Source: Tissierellales bacterium (lineage in GTDB: Bacteria > Bacillota > Clostridia > Tissierellales > Sedimentibacteraceae). From it: a DNA stretch of 64,000 nt. Under the pieces are notes generated by a model, which had not been told where the DNA came from, did no database searches, and saw nothing but the letters and a program-made list of their open reading frames with translations. Of the stretch, positions 52,709-62,049 are shown in pieces; position 1 is the stretch's first letter; every line of letters begins with the position of its first letter. The translations under genes were made by a program, and so were the position numbers. The stretch lies in assembly GCA_018433765.1 (NCBI GenBank), contig JAHDQO010000017.1, positions 1-64,000 on the forward strand, in the 5' to 3' direction.

Positions 52709-54595
52709 GTGAAGATAGCTTTTATAGCACCATATGAAGATTTAGCTAGATTAGTAAATAGCGTATCTGTTGAAATGGGAATAAAGGTCGATGTATTTCC
52801 CGGAGTTTTTAAAGGTGGAGCTGGAACAGCTAAGGAGTTAGAGAAGCAGAACTATGATATTGTAATAAGCAGAGGAGCTACTTATTATAATATCTCAAGT
52901 GAAGTTAATATACCAGTTATAAATTGTGATATAACTTCTTTTGATATTTTATATGCATTATATGAAGCTGTAAAATTTTCGAAAAAAATAGGATTAATTA
53001 TACATCAACAAAATTCATTTAATGTAAAGCTTATTTCAGATGTTTTTGGTATTGATTTATTATATATGAATTCATACAAAAATATTGAAGAGTCAAAATT
53101 GATGATTGAAAAAGCTTACAATAAAGGTTATGAAGTAATAATTGGAGGTATAAGTACTAAGAGTTATGCAGAACATTTAGGATTAAAGGGTATACTTATT
53201 AAAACATCTCCTGAAACAGTAAGGCAAGTAATAAAAAATGCTGTAGAAGTAATAACATTATCAAGAAAACAAATGATACAAGCAGAAAGACTTAATCAGA
53301 TACTTAATTTTTCTTATGAGGGAATAATTGTTACTGATTCAGAAGGAATAGTAACATTTTTTAATCCTGCGGCAGAAAAAATAATGAGGATTAAAGCAAA
53401 TGATATAATAGGAAACAAAGCAGACAAATTTATTCCTACAACTGGATTAATAGAGGTTGTTAAAACTGGTGAGGCTCAGTTTAGTGCAGTGCAGAAAGTA
53501 AAAAATAATACAATAATTACTAATAGAATACCAATAAAGATTAAAGGTACTGTACAAGGAGCAGTTGCTACATTTCAGGATATTAGTAAAATTCAAGATT
53601 ATGAAATAAAAATACGTTCTGAAATATACAAAAAAGGACTATTGGCAAAATATACTCTTGAGAACTATATAGGTTCTAGCAATAAAATAAAAACGTTAAT
53701 ATCCAAGGCAAAAATGTATGCTAAATCAGATTCAACTGTACTTATCACTGGAGAATCTGGCACAGGTAAAGAAATATTAGCGCAAGGTATTCACAATGCA
53801 AGTCTGAGAAAAGATTATCCATTTGTAGCTGTAAATTGTTCAGCAATTCCAGAAAATCTTTTAGAAAGTGAACTTTTTGGATATGATGAAGGTGCTTTTA
53901 CAGGAGCTAAAAAAGGTGGAAAAATGGGTAAGTTTGAACTTGCGCATAAAGGAACAATTTTCTTGGATGAAATCGGTTCAATGCCAATGAATCTTCAGTC
54001 TGGTTTGTTAAGAGTACTACAAGAAAGACAAGTTTGGAGAGTAGGGTCAAACAAAGTTATTCAAATTGATGTAAGGATAATAGCAGCAACTAACAATGAC
54101 CTCTTTAGAGCGGTTGAAAAAGGAAATTTTAGAAGTGATCTATATTATAGGCTTAATGTATTGAAACTTGATACTATACCTCTTAGAGAACGAAAAGATG
54201 ATATAGAAATACTTTTTGATTATTTTTTAAATTCTTTTTGTAGTGAAGATGTTAATATAAATCAAACATTAAAGAATGAGTTGAAAAAATATTATTGGCC
54301 GGGTAACGTTAGAGAATTAGAAAATTTTGTTGAAAGAATAGTACTACTTCATAAATATATACCTCCAAAAGAAATATTTAAAGATTTTATTGAAGATATT
54401 AATAATGCTAATGTAAATATGATAGAAGATAACGATTCATTAATAATTAAAAGAGGAACATTAAATGAAATGGAACAAGATATAATAACAAAACTTTATA
54501 GTGAATGTAATGAAAACTCTACTCAATTATCTGAAAGATTAAATATAAGTCGTACTACTTTATGGAAGAAATTAAAAAAAATAAAAGAAAAATAA
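52709..54595 (+). CDS. PrpR-type sigma-54-dependent activator
   Basis: 628 residues, GTG behind GGGAGGAATTATAT. Residues 1-175 form a PrpR-N effector domain ([18 protein letters not shown] at the start), 190-300 a PAS domain ([14 protein letters not shown]), 320-550 the AAA+ domain with [14 protein letters not shown] for sigma-54 contact, and arginine finger region, and the end is a Fis-type HTH ([18 protein letters not shown]). PrpR-N relatives sense 2-methylcitrate or similar tricarboxylates or dicarboxylates. The next genes follow a -24/-12 promoter at 54699, and so are its likely targets. Confidence 0.92.
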   Translation: MKIAFIAPYEDLARLVNSVSVEMGIKVDVFPGVFKGGAGTAKELEKQNYDIVISRGATYYNISSEVNIPVINCDITSFDILYALYEAVKFSKKIGLIIHQQNSFNVKLISDVFGIDLLYMNSYKNIEESKLMIEKAYNKGYEVIIGGISTKSYAEHLGLKGILIKTSPETVRQVIKNAVEVITLSRKQMIQAERLNQILNFSYEGIIVTDSEGIVTFFNPAAEKIMRIKANDIIGNKADKFIPTTGLIEVVKTGEAQFSAVQKVKNNTIITNRIPIKIKGTVQGAVATFQDISKIQDYEIKIRSEIYKKGLLAKYTLENYIGSSNKIKTLISKAKMYAKSDSTVLITGESGTGKEILAQGIHNASLRKDYPFVAVNCSAIPENLLESELFGYDEGAFTGAKKGGKMGKFELAHKGTIFLDEIGSMPMNLQSGLLRVLQERQVWRVGSNKVIQIDVRIIAATNNDLFRAVEKGNFRSDLYYRLNVLKLDTIPLRERKDDIEILFDYFLNSFCSEDVNINQTLKNELKKYYWPGNVRELENFVERIVLLHKYIPPKEIFKDFIEDINNANVNMIEDNDSLIIKRGTLNEMEQDIITKLYSECNENSTQLSERLNISRTTLWKKLKKIKEK

Positions 54596-54601
54596 TAAAT
54601 C

Positions 54602-54648
54602 GTTAATAAAATGAACAAGCGTCCAGTTATGTGTTAATAAAATGGACG
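54602..54648. promoter_or_regulatory. Possible activator-binding repeats for the catabolic operon
   Basis: GTTAATAAAATG occurs at 54602-54613 and again at 54633-54644, 31 bp apart (about three helical turns). CGTCCA (54620-54625) is inverted as TGGACG (54643-54648). It is about 50-100 bp upstream of the sigma-54 promoter, where enhancer sites usually lie. It could also be a weak terminator of the regulator gene. Confidence 0.5.
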
Positions 54649-54698
54649 TTTTATTTTTATTTTTTGAAAGTTAAGTGCAAAATTACTACATTTTATTT

Positions 54699-54713
54699 TG
54701 GCATGTTTATTGC
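54699..54713 (+). promoter_or_regulatory. Sigma-54 (-24/-12) promoter
   Basis: TGGCATG-TTTA-TTGC matches the consensus TGGCACG-N4-TTGC with one change and exact spacing of GG and GC. It lies 41 bp before the start of the PrpF-family gene. Confidence 0.9.
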
Positions 54714-54753
54714 GTATTTATATAAGCAAGTAAGAATAAAAGGAGGAAGAATT

Positions 54754-55914
54754 ATGCATTCACAAATGGATATGTACAAATGTTCAATTGTAAGAGGAGG
54801 AACAAGTAAAGGGGTATTTATATTAAAGAATGAACTCCCTAAAAATCCTAAAGAACGGGACAAAGTAATTATGTCGATTTATGGAAGCCCTGATGTAAGA
54901 CAAATTGATGGTTTAGGAGGTGCAGATACTTTAACTAGTAAGCTAGCTATTATTTCAAAAGGAAGTATTGAAGGTGCAGATGTTGATTATACATTTGGAC
55001 AAGTAAGTATGACAGAAGAATTTATTGATTATGGAGGAAACTGTGGAAATATTTCTTCAGCTGTAGGACCTTATGCAATTGACAATGGTCTGGTTGAAGC
55101 TATTGAACCTATAACCAAAGTAAAAATTCATTTAACTAATACGGGTAGAATTCTAGAAGCTGAAGTTCCAGTCATAGACGGAAAGGCAGCGGTCGAAGGA
55201 GATTTTCAAATAGATGGAGTACCTGGAAATGGTTCAAAGATTACCTTGGATTGGTCAGATGTTGTCGGAGGAATTACTGGAAAACTTCTTCCAACTGGCA
55301 ATGCAAAAGATGAAATCGATGTAGATGGTAAAAAATACATTGTATCCATAGTAGATGCTGGAAATGTAGTTGTATTTATAAATGCTAAAGATTTAGGTAT
55401 TAAAGGAACTGAAACGCCTAATGAAATTGATGGAAATAATGAATTAATGGAGACAATAGAAAAAATTAGAGGAAGAGTATGTGTGAAAATTGGTTTAGTA
55501 TCTAATTGGGAAGATGCTGCTAAAACAACGCCTTATCAACCATTTTTTGCAATGGTAAGTTCTGCTGTAGATTATGATTGCTTTAATGGAAAAAAAATAA
55601 AGAAAAATGAAGTAGATTTTCTTTCAAGATTAACATTTATGTTAAAGATGCACAAGGCTTATCCAGTAACAGGAACAGTAGCGACAGGTGCTGCAGCTAG
55701 GGTTAAAAATAGTATTGTTTGGGATTTATTAAATGATGATGCTAAAAATAGAGTTAGTTTAAATATTGGACACCCGTCTGGAGTAATTCCAGTGGAATCC
55801 GAATATGAGGAAAAATTAGGTGAATGTAAAATAAATAAATTAGGAGTTTATAGAACAGCTAGAGTTATTATGGATGGATATGTTTATGTAAAAAAAAGTG
55901 CTATAAATAAATAA
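54754..55914 (+). CDS. PrpF-family isomerase
   Basis: 386 residues from the ATG at 54754 with AAAGGAGGAAGAATT; the frame is open upstream but untranslated. Family blocks are CSIVRGGTSKGVF, GLGGADTLTSK, GGNCGNISSAVGPYA and TGTVATGAAARV. PrpF proteins move a double bond in substituted aconitates or methylitaconate (methylitaconate isomerase, aconitate isomerase, oxalomesaconate tautomerase). The first gene of a sigma-54 operon with MatC carrier, LeuCD-type hydratase, CoA-transferase and lyase, so it probably isomerises the incoming unsaturated acid. Confidence 0.9.
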   Translation: MHSQMDMYKCSIVRGGTSKGVFILKNELPKNPKERDKVIMSIYGSPDVRQIDGLGGADTLTSKLAIISKGSIEGADVDYTFGQVSMTEEFIDYGGNCGNISSAVGPYAIDNGLVEAIEPITKVKIHLTNTGRILEAEVPVIDGKAAVEGDFQIDGVPGNGSKITLDWSDVVGGITGKLLPTGNAKDEIDVDGKKYIVSIVDAGNVVVFINAKDLGIKGTETPNEIDGNNELMETIEKIRGRVCVKIGLVSNWEDAAKTTPYQPFFAMVSSAVDYDCFNGKKIKKNEVDFLSRLTFMLKMHKAYPVTGTVATGAAARVKNSIVWDLLNDDAKNRVSLNIGHPSGVIPVESEYEEKLGECKINKLGVYRTARVIMDGYVYVKKSAINK

Positions 55915-55934
55915 AAATAACAGGAGGAATTTAT

Positions 55935-57194
55935 ATGATAAATAATCTTTCATTAATTTCATTGTTCTTTTTAGTAGGGGCGATTGCAGTAGGATTTGCA
56001 AAAAAAATTAATGTAGGTCTTATAGCTATTGCTTTTGCATTAATAATAGGCAGAATTACCGGAATGACAGATAAAGCAATTATTAAAGGATTTAATGAAT
56101 CACTTTTCGTTATGTTAGTTGGTATAACTTATCTTTTTAGTATTGCCCAAATGAATGGTACGCTAGAGTTGATAGCTAAGAAATCAGTTGCCTTAGCGGG
56201 TAAAAGAACAAATTTAATTCCTATAATTATGTATATTTTAGGAGCTGTAATAGCAGCTGTAGGACCTGGAACAATACCAAGTTTTGCATTATGTGCAGCA
56301 TTTGGAGTTCCTCTAGCTCTTGCTATGGGAGTAAATCCTCTTCTGTTAACTTCTATGGGTCAATTGGGAGCTATAGGAGGTGGTATGACAGCAATTGCTC
56401 CTACCGGTATTATTGGCATAACTTTATCTGCAGAACAAGGAATTAACAATGCAGCAATTCCACTATTAGGAAATGCGTTGTTAGGCTCAGCTTTCTTTGC
56501 AATAGTTTTATATATTGTATTAAAGGGTTATAAAATTAAAGGGGATAATCCTATTAAGTATAGTGAAATTAGTAGATTTGATAAAAATCAAAGAATTACA
56601 CTTTTAGGTGTGTTAATTATGATAGTTATGACAATGGCATTTAAAATTAATGTTGGATTAGCATCATTTTTAGTTGCAGGTGTGCTTACTATATTAAAAG
56701 TAGCAAATGAAAAAGAATGTATTAAGGCTATTCCATGGGGAACACTTATGCTGGTTACAGGAGTTGGAATTTTAATGAATGTAGTAATATCTTCAGGTGG
56801 TATAGATCTTTTAGCGAAATCACTGTCTAATCTAATGAATGAAAATACAGCAGCACCTATAATAGGCTTAACATCTGGTATTATGTCTTGGTTTAGTTCA
56901 ACTTCTGGAGTAGTAATGCCTACTATGATACCAACAGTAAATACTGTTATTGATACAGTTGGTGGTAATATTTCAGCTCCAGAGCTGGTATCGGCTATAT
57001 CGGTTGTGGCGTCAGTAGCAGGCTTAAGCCCAGCATCTACAGGAGGCGCACTTGTGTTATCGTCTTATATAACAAATGTGCATCTTGATGAAGAGGAACA
57101 AAATAAAATTTTCATGAAACTCTTTTTAATATCAATTTGTGCAGTTATTTGCTTAACAATCTTTGTTGGTTTAGGAGGATTTAAATTTATTTAA
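55935..57194 (+). CDS. MatC-type dicarboxylate carrier
   Basis: 419 residues with about twelve hydrophobic segments, ATG after CAGGAGGAATTTAT. The start VGAIAVGFAKKINVGLIAI is the MatC-N family signature (malonate/dicarboxylate carriers of the ion transporter superfamily). GLTSGIMSWFSSTSGVVMPTM resembles the conserved second hairpin. Probably brings the operon's substrate into the cell with Na+ or H+. Confidence 0.85.
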   Translation: MINNLSLISLFFLVGAIAVGFAKKINVGLIAIAFALIIGRITGMTDKAIIKGFNESLFVMLVGITYLFSIAQMNGTLELIAKKSVALAGKRTNLIPIIMYILGAVIAAVGPGTIPSFALCAAFGVPLALAMGVNPLLLTSMGQLGAIGGGMTAIAPTGIIGITLSAEQGINNAAIPLLGNALLGSAFFAIVLYIVLKGYKIKGDNPIKYSEISRFDKNQRITLLGVLIMIVMTMAFKINVGLASFLVAGVLTILKVANEKECIKAIPWGTLMLVTGVGILMNVVISSGGIDLLAKSLSNLMNENTAAPIIGLTSGIMSWFSSTSGVVMPTMIPTVNTVIDTVGGNISAPELVSAISVVASVAGLSPASTGGALVLSSYITNVHLDEEEQNKIFMKLFLISICAVICLTIFVGLGGFKFI

Positions 57195-57213
57195 CAAGGA
57201 GGATAATAAAATT

Positions 57214-58476
57214 ATGGGAATGACAATTTCAGAAAAAATTCTAGCACGTGCTGCAAGATTAAATAAAACAAAAGCTGGAGATATTGTATGGGTTAAGGTT
57301 GATAAAGCAATGATGGATGATATATTAGGTCCTAGAGTTGAAATTGCTGAAAATCTAAAAAAGCTAAAGAAAGACGTTTGGGACAGAAATAAGGTTGTAA
57401 TAATATCTGATCATTATACTCCTCCTGCAAATGCAAAACAAGCACAAATAGTAAAATTTACTAGAGATTGGGCTAGAGAATATGGAATAGATAATTATTA
57501 TGAATTTATTGGACCATGTCATCAAATAATGGTTGAAAAAGGGCATGCTCTTCCAGGAAAAGTGTTGCTTGGTACCGATTCTCATACATGTATGTATGGT
57601 GCTATGGGAGCATTTGCAACGGGCATAGGGTCTACTGAAATGCTTGGTGTATTGGTAACAGGCGAAATATGGTTGAAAGTACCAGAAACTATAAAAGTAA
57701 TCTGGGAAGGAAATCTTAAAAAAGGTGTAATGGCAAAGGACGTTATTTTGAAAACGATAGGAGAAGTAGGACATGCAGGTGCAACTTATAAAGCTGTTGA
57801 GCATGTAGGTAATACTATTGAAAACATGATAATGGATGAGAGAATGTGTATTTCTAATATGGCTATAGAAATGGGAGCTAAAGCTGGAATAATTCCTGCT
57901 GATGATAAAACAAAAGATTATTTACTTAATAGAGGAATAAATGATGGATACGAGATTTATAAAAGTGATAATGATGCAAAATACTGTGATACTTTGTATT
58001 TTAAAGCTGAAGAATTAGAGCCTGTAGTTTCATGTCCTAATGAAGTAGATAATGTAACTGAAATTAAAAATGTTGAAGGCACACCGATACATCAAGCTTA
58101 TATAGGTTCCTGTACAGGTGGTAGATATAATGATTTACTTCAAGCTTCTAATGTGTTAAAGGGAAAAAAAATAGCAAAAGGTGTACGTCTTTTAGTTTCA
58201 CCAGCATCTAAAGAAGTATGGGATAAGTGTGCTAAAGATGGAATACTACAAATACTGTCAGAAGCTGGTTCTACAATACTTGCTCCAAGCTGTGGAGCGT
58301 GCTTGGGTCTTCATTCTGGTGCATTAGCGTCAGGAGAAGTATGTATATCATCAACTAATAGAAATTTTCTTGGTAGAATGGGAAGCAAGGATTCTAAAGT
58401 ATATTTAGGATCTCCTTTATCAGTTGCTGCTTCATCTATAGAGGGTAATATAGTAGACCCAAGAAAATATTTATAA
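57214..58476 (+). CDS. Aconitase/LeuC-family hydratase, large subunit
   Basis: 420 residues, ATG after AAGGAGGATAATAAAATT. It has GTDSHTCMYGAMGAFATGIGSTEM, SCTGGRYND and PSCGACLG, which hold the three cysteines for the [4Fe-4S] cluster. This size and the separate small subunit fit the LeuCD/homoaconitase/dimethylmaleate hydratase group of archaeal-type (no long N-terminal domain). Here, together with a PrpF isomerase, the substrate is likely a branched unsaturated dicarboxylate and not isopropylmalate; leucine genes are absent. Confidence 0.9.
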   Translation: MGMTISEKILARAARLNKTKAGDIVWVKVDKAMMDDILGPRVEIAENLKKLKKDVWDRNKVVIISDHYTPPANAKQAQIVKFTRDWAREYGIDNYYEFIGPCHQIMVEKGHALPGKVLLGTDSHTCMYGAMGAFATGIGSTEMLGVLVTGEIWLKVPETIKVIWEGNLKKGVMAKDVILKTIGEVGHAGATYKAVEHVGNTIENMIMDERMCISNMAIEMGAKAGIIPADDKTKDYLLNRGINDGYEIYKSDNDAKYCDTLYFKAEELEPVVSCPNEVDNVTEIKNVEGTPIHQAYIGSCTGGRYNDLLQASNVLKGKKIAKGVRLLVSPASKEVWDKCAKDGILQILSEAGSTILAPSCGACLGLHSGALASGEVCISSTNRNFLGRMGSKDSKVYLGSPLSVAASSIEGNIVDPRKYL

Positions 58477-58493
58477 TAAAGGAGGTTAAGTAT

Positions 58494-59003
58494 ATGTCAG
58501 ATAAAATATTTACAGGAAACGTATGGAAATATGGTGACAATATAAATACTGATATTATTTCACCACCTGCATATATGGAACTAAGTATAAAAGAAGCATC
58601 AAGATATGCAATGAGTCCGATAGATACTAATTTTTCACAAAAATTTAAAAAGGGAGACATATTGGTTGCAGAAAATAATTTTGGTTCTGGTTCAAGTAGA
58701 GAAACAGCACCACTTACCCTTAGAGAAATAGGTGTTTATATAATAATTGCAAAATCTTTTGCAAGGATATTTTATCGAAATTCTATTAATATTGGTATTT
58801 TAGTTTTAGAGTGTAGTGAAACGCATAAAATTGAGGATAGAGATGAACTTGAGGTTGATTATCTTGGCGGTAAAATAAAAAATATTACTAAAAATGAGAT
58901 TTATAAATGTACTAAAATGCCTGAGCATATCATGAAAATAATTAATGCTAAGGGACTTGTGCCTTTTCTAGAAGAGCATAATAAAGATAGAGAGGAGTAT
59001 TAG
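58494..59003 (+). CDS. Aconitase/LeuD-family hydratase, small subunit
   Basis: 169 residues, ATG after AAGGAGGTTAAGTAT. GNVWKYGDNINTDIISP at the start and NNFGSGSSRETAPL form the swivel domain with the SR loop that contacts the substrate. Partner of the large subunit 17 bp upstream. A length near 165 is normal. Confidence 0.9.
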   Translation: MSDKIFTGNVWKYGDNINTDIISPPAYMELSIKEASRYAMSPIDTNFSQKFKKGDILVAENNFGSGSSRETAPLTLREIGVYIIIAKSFARIFYRNSINIGILVLECSETHKIEDRDELEVDYLGGKIKNITKNEIYKCTKMPEHIMKIINAKGLVPFLEEHNKDREEY

Positions 59004-59005
59004 AA

Positions 59006-60208
59006 TTGACTAAAAAAATAAATGGAGCACTTGGAGGTATAAAAGTACTTGATTTGACAAGGGTGTTAGCTGGTCCTTTTTCAACTATGATGCTTGCTGA
59101 TATGGGAGCTGAAGTTATTAAAATTGAAATCCCAGGAAAAGGAGATGATAGCAGACAATTTGGACCATTTAAAAATGGTGAAAGCTCATATTATATGAAC
59201 TTAAATAGAAATAAAAAAGGAATAACCCTTAATCTTAAATCACAAAGAGGTAAAGAGGTGTTTTTGGAGCTAGTTAAGAAAGCTGATGTAGTTATGGAAA
59301 ATTACAGACCTGGAACTATGGAGAAATTGGGAATAGGATATGAAAAACTAAAAAAAGTAAATCCACGTCTTGTTTATGGTTGTGTATCAGGATTTGGACA
59401 TTATGGACCATATAAGGATAGAGCAGGATATGATATTATTGGTCAAGCTATGGGTGGTCTTATGAGTACTACAGGTTGGCCAGATGGTGAACCTACTAGG
59501 ACAGGTACTGCTATGGGTGATGTTTTAGCTGGACTTTCAGTAACTATAGGAGTTCTTTCAGCCTTAAGATACAGGGATGTAACAGGAATAGGTCAAAAGG
59601 TTGACGTATCATTAGTTGATTCAGTTGTAGCTAGTCTTGAAATAATAAATCAAATATATTTAGTAGATGGAAAAATTCCTCAAAGGATAGGGAACAGATA
59701 TGAATCAGTTTATCCATACGATTCATTTAAAGCTAAGAATGGTAGTCTTGTAATAGGATGTGGTAATGATAAGCTTTGGAGTAAACTCTGTGATGTAATG
59801 GATAATGCTGAATTAGCTTCTGATGAAAGATATGATAAAAATCCTAAAAGAGTTGCTTTAAATAAAGACGTAAAGAAAATAGTTGAAAGATGGACTTTAA
59901 CAAAGAGTGTAGATGAGTTAATAGATGTAATGTTAAATGCAGGTATTCCATGTGCTCCTATTAATAACATTGAACAAGTTGTAAAAGATCCTCATATTGC
60001 AGATGCAAGAGAAATGTTTGTTGAGGTTGAACACCCTAATGCAGGTAAAATTAAAATTACCGGTTCTCATATTAAGCTTTATGAAACCAAGCCTTATATT
60101 AAGACTCCATCTCCGACTTTAGGAGAGCATAATAATTATGTACTTAAAGAATACTTGAATTATTGTGATGAAGAAATAAATGAATTATATGAGAACAATA
60201 TTATATAG
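59006..60208 (+). CDS. Type III CoA-transferase (CaiB/BaiF family)
   Basis: 400 residues, TTG start behind GAGGAGTATTAGAA, two bases after the small subunit stop. LDLTRVLAGPFSTMMLADMGAEVIKIE is the family start; the catalytic aspartate is in GYDIIGQAMGG; NRNKKGITLNLK follows. It moves CoA from a donor (such as succinyl- or acetyl-CoA) to a carboxylate. In this operon it probably makes the CoA ester of the hydrated acid for cleavage by the lyase next to it. Confidence 0.92.
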   Translation: MTKKINGALGGIKVLDLTRVLAGPFSTMMLADMGAEVIKIEIPGKGDDSRQFGPFKNGESSYYMNLNRNKKGITLNLKSQRGKEVFLELVKKADVVMENYRPGTMEKLGIGYEKLKKVNPRLVYGCVSGFGHYGPYKDRAGYDIIGQAMGGLMSTTGWPDGEPTRTGTAMGDVLAGLSVTIGVLSALRYRDVTGIGQKVDVSLVDSVVASLEIINQIYLVDGKIPQRIGNRYESVYPYDSFKAKNGSLVIGCGNDKLWSKLCDVMDNAELASDERYDKNPKRVALNKDVKKIVERWTLTKSVDELIDVMLNAGIPCAPINNIEQVVKDPHIADAREMFVEVEHPNAGKIKITGSHIKLYETKPYIKTPSPTLGEHNNYVLKEYLNYCDEEINELYENNII

Positions 60209-60219
60209 AGGTGGTTACA

Positions 60220-61113
60220 GTGTTATCAAAAAAAATAAATATAATTGAAGTTTGTCCAAGAGATGGTTTGCAAAATATAGAAAAATTTATTCATACAGAA
60301 ACAAAACTCGAGCTTGTTAAATATCTTGTTGAAGCAGGCTTTAAAAAAATGCAGGTAACTTCATTTGTAAATCCAAAAGCAGTGCCACAAATGAAAGATG
60401 CAAGAGAAGTGGCTGTAAAAGCAGTTGAAAATTATCCTGATGTAATGTTTACTGCCCTTGTTCCAAATTTATTTGGAGCAAAGGCAGCTTATGAATCAGA
60501 TATTAGAGAAATAAGTTATGTTATATCAGCTAGTGAAGCTCACAATAAAGAAAATGTAAGAAGATCAATTAATGAGTCTTTTGAAGAATTGTCAAAAATA
60601 AGAGATAAATATGAAGATTTAATAATAAAACTTGATATTGCTACTGCATTTGGCTGTCCGTTCTTAGGGGAAGTTTCTGTAAATCAGATAATAAGAATGA
60701 TAGATACTGCTTTTAATATTGGAGTAGATGATATATTCCTTGCAGATACAATCGGAGTGGCAAATCCTAAACAGGTGGGGCAAGTCCTTACAAGTATTAA
60801 AAGCGAGTATCCTGATAAAGATTTTGGGCTGCACTTGCATGATACAAAGGGAATGGGACTAGCTAATGTAGTAGTTGCACTTGAAAAAGGTATTACCACT
60901 TTTGAATCAGCTGCTGGAGGACTTGGTGGTTGTCCTTTTGCTCCTGGAGCAGCTGGAAATATTGCTTCTGAGGATTTAATTAATATGATTGAACAAATGA
61001 ATATGTTAACGGGAGTTAATTTAAATAAGCTCTTAAATGCTACAGATTTTATTAGAACAAATATAAAGGAAAATTTAACTGGACATTTAGCAAATATATG
61101 TAAGAAGAATTAA
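60220..61113 (+). CDS. HMG-CoA lyase-like DRE-TIM lyase
   Basis: 297 residues. The GTG at 60220 is five bases after GAGGTGG, better than the GTG at 60211. EVCPRDGLQN is the DRE motif, GLHLHDTKGMGLAN has metal histidines, and GGLGGCPFAPGAAGN has the catalytic cysteine of HMG-CoA lyase. It cleaves tertiary 3-hydroxyacyl-CoA esters to acetyl-CoA and a keto acid. Citramalyl-CoA, the analogue that gives acetyl-CoA and pyruvate, would suit this operon; the substrate is inferred. Confidence 0.88.
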   Translation: MLSKKINIIEVCPRDGLQNIEKFIHTETKLELVKYLVEAGFKKMQVTSFVNPKAVPQMKDAREVAVKAVENYPDVMFTALVPNLFGAKAAYESDIREISYVISASEAHNKENVRRSINESFEELSKIRDKYEDLIIKLDIATAFGCPFLGEVSVNQIIRMIDTAFNIGVDDIFLADTIGVANPKQVGQVLTSIKSEYPDKDFGLHLHDTKGMGLANVVVALEKGITTFESAAGGLGGCPFAPGAAGNIASEDLINMIEQMNMLTGVNLNKLLNATDFIRTNIKENLTGHLANICKKN

Positions 61114-61137
61114 AAATTAATTATTATATTATGTAAT

Positions 61138-61170
61138 AAAACCTATAGGTAATTTTCCTTATAGGTTTTT
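61138..61170. terminator. Terminator of the catabolic operon
   Basis: AAAACCTATA pairs with TATAGGTTTT with a loop of about 12 nt and further T, 25 bases after the lyase stop codon. Confidence 0.85.
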
Positions 61171-61213
61171 ATTGTATTTTTACTAATATTATTTAATCAT
61201 TAAATTAGCTGCT

Positions 61214-62038
61214 TTAGAACAATCTAGAATACTTTATAATTTCATATTTATCACTGTGCTTATTAATAAACAAAATAATTTGCTCAAGTTTTTCTTTACT
61301 ATATGTCATACCATATCCATCATCAGTATCTCCAATTTTATGTAAAATCAATATTACTGCTTTAGGATTCTTAGCAGTCTGTGTAAGTATACTTTTAACT
61401 TCATTCACAGTTATACATGTTAGTAAGTTTATTGTAGTAACTGGATAATATTCTATTTCATTAGTATACAATGTAATAATATTATCAGATGTTCTAATAT
61501 TGTGATATCCAGCATCTTTAAGCTGCTCAATAAGATAAGGATTAATTTCTCCGTAGGGGATAACTAATATGTCACTGTTTTTACCTATATATCTGTTGTC
61601 CATCCATTGCTTTGCCTTATTAATATCTGAAAGAAGTTCAGAACAATTATAATACATATTTTCTTTATGGGAGTAAGAATGGTTTAATAAATCCCACCCT
61701 CCCAAATATAAATCTGCAATTTCTTTATAAGTCATGTATTCTTTTTCACCAATTAGTGAAGGGATAATTTGAACGCTTGCTTTGTAGTTATATTTTTTCA
61801 TTATATCATATGCTTCTGTATAAATACTTTTCCATCCATCATCAAACATAAATATGATTTTAATTTTATCAGGATTAGTACTAATGTGATTATCTTGAAC
61901 AATAATATTGTTAAGTTTTTTTGCCGTATAGATATTTTGTATATTGCTTATACAGAAATTTAAAGTTTTTGGATACATGAATACAGCAAGAAGAATTGAT
62001 AAAATAATAATTTTAATTTTAATCTTTATAATTATCAT
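61214..62038 (-). CDS. Polysaccharide deacetylase, membrane-anchored (2)
   Basis: 274 residues. N-terminal hydrophobic helix (about 4-22) for export or anchoring; IIFMFDDGWKS (metal Asp), LLNHSYSHKEN (metal His pair), VIPYGEINPY and the end VILILHKIGD match a NodB-type deacetylase. It follows the CotH gene by 11 bp. The ATG at 62038 directly abuts GGAG, an unusually short gap; no better ATG/GTG/TTG is nearby, so translation may be coupled to CotH. Confidence 0.82.
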   Translation of the reverse strand: MIIIKIKIKIIILSILLAVFMYPKTLNFCISNIQNIYTAKKLNNIIVQDNHISTNPDKIKIIFMFDDGWKSIYTEAYDIMKKYNYKASVQIIPSLIGEKEYMTYKEIADLYLGGWDLLNHSYSHKENMYYNCSELLSDINKAKQWMDNRYIGKNSDILVIPYGEINPYLIEQLKDAGYHNIRTSDNIITLYTNEIEYYPVTTINLLTCITVNEVKSILTQTAKNPKAVILILHKIGDTDDGYGMTYSKEKLEQIILFINKHSDKYEIIKYSRLF

Positions 62039-62049
62039 CTCCTATTTAA

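Noticed and set aside
57364-57804. A 146-codon minus-strand frame inside the hydratase large subunit
   Set aside because: Shadow of a conserved gene with intact cluster motifs; Tyr/Phe/Ser-rich and without known similarity.
57214-59003. Leucine biosynthesis genes leuC and leuD
   Set aside because: No leuA or leuB is present; the pair lies within a sigma-54 operon with PrpF, CoA-transferase and lyase genes, so a catabolic substrate is more likely.
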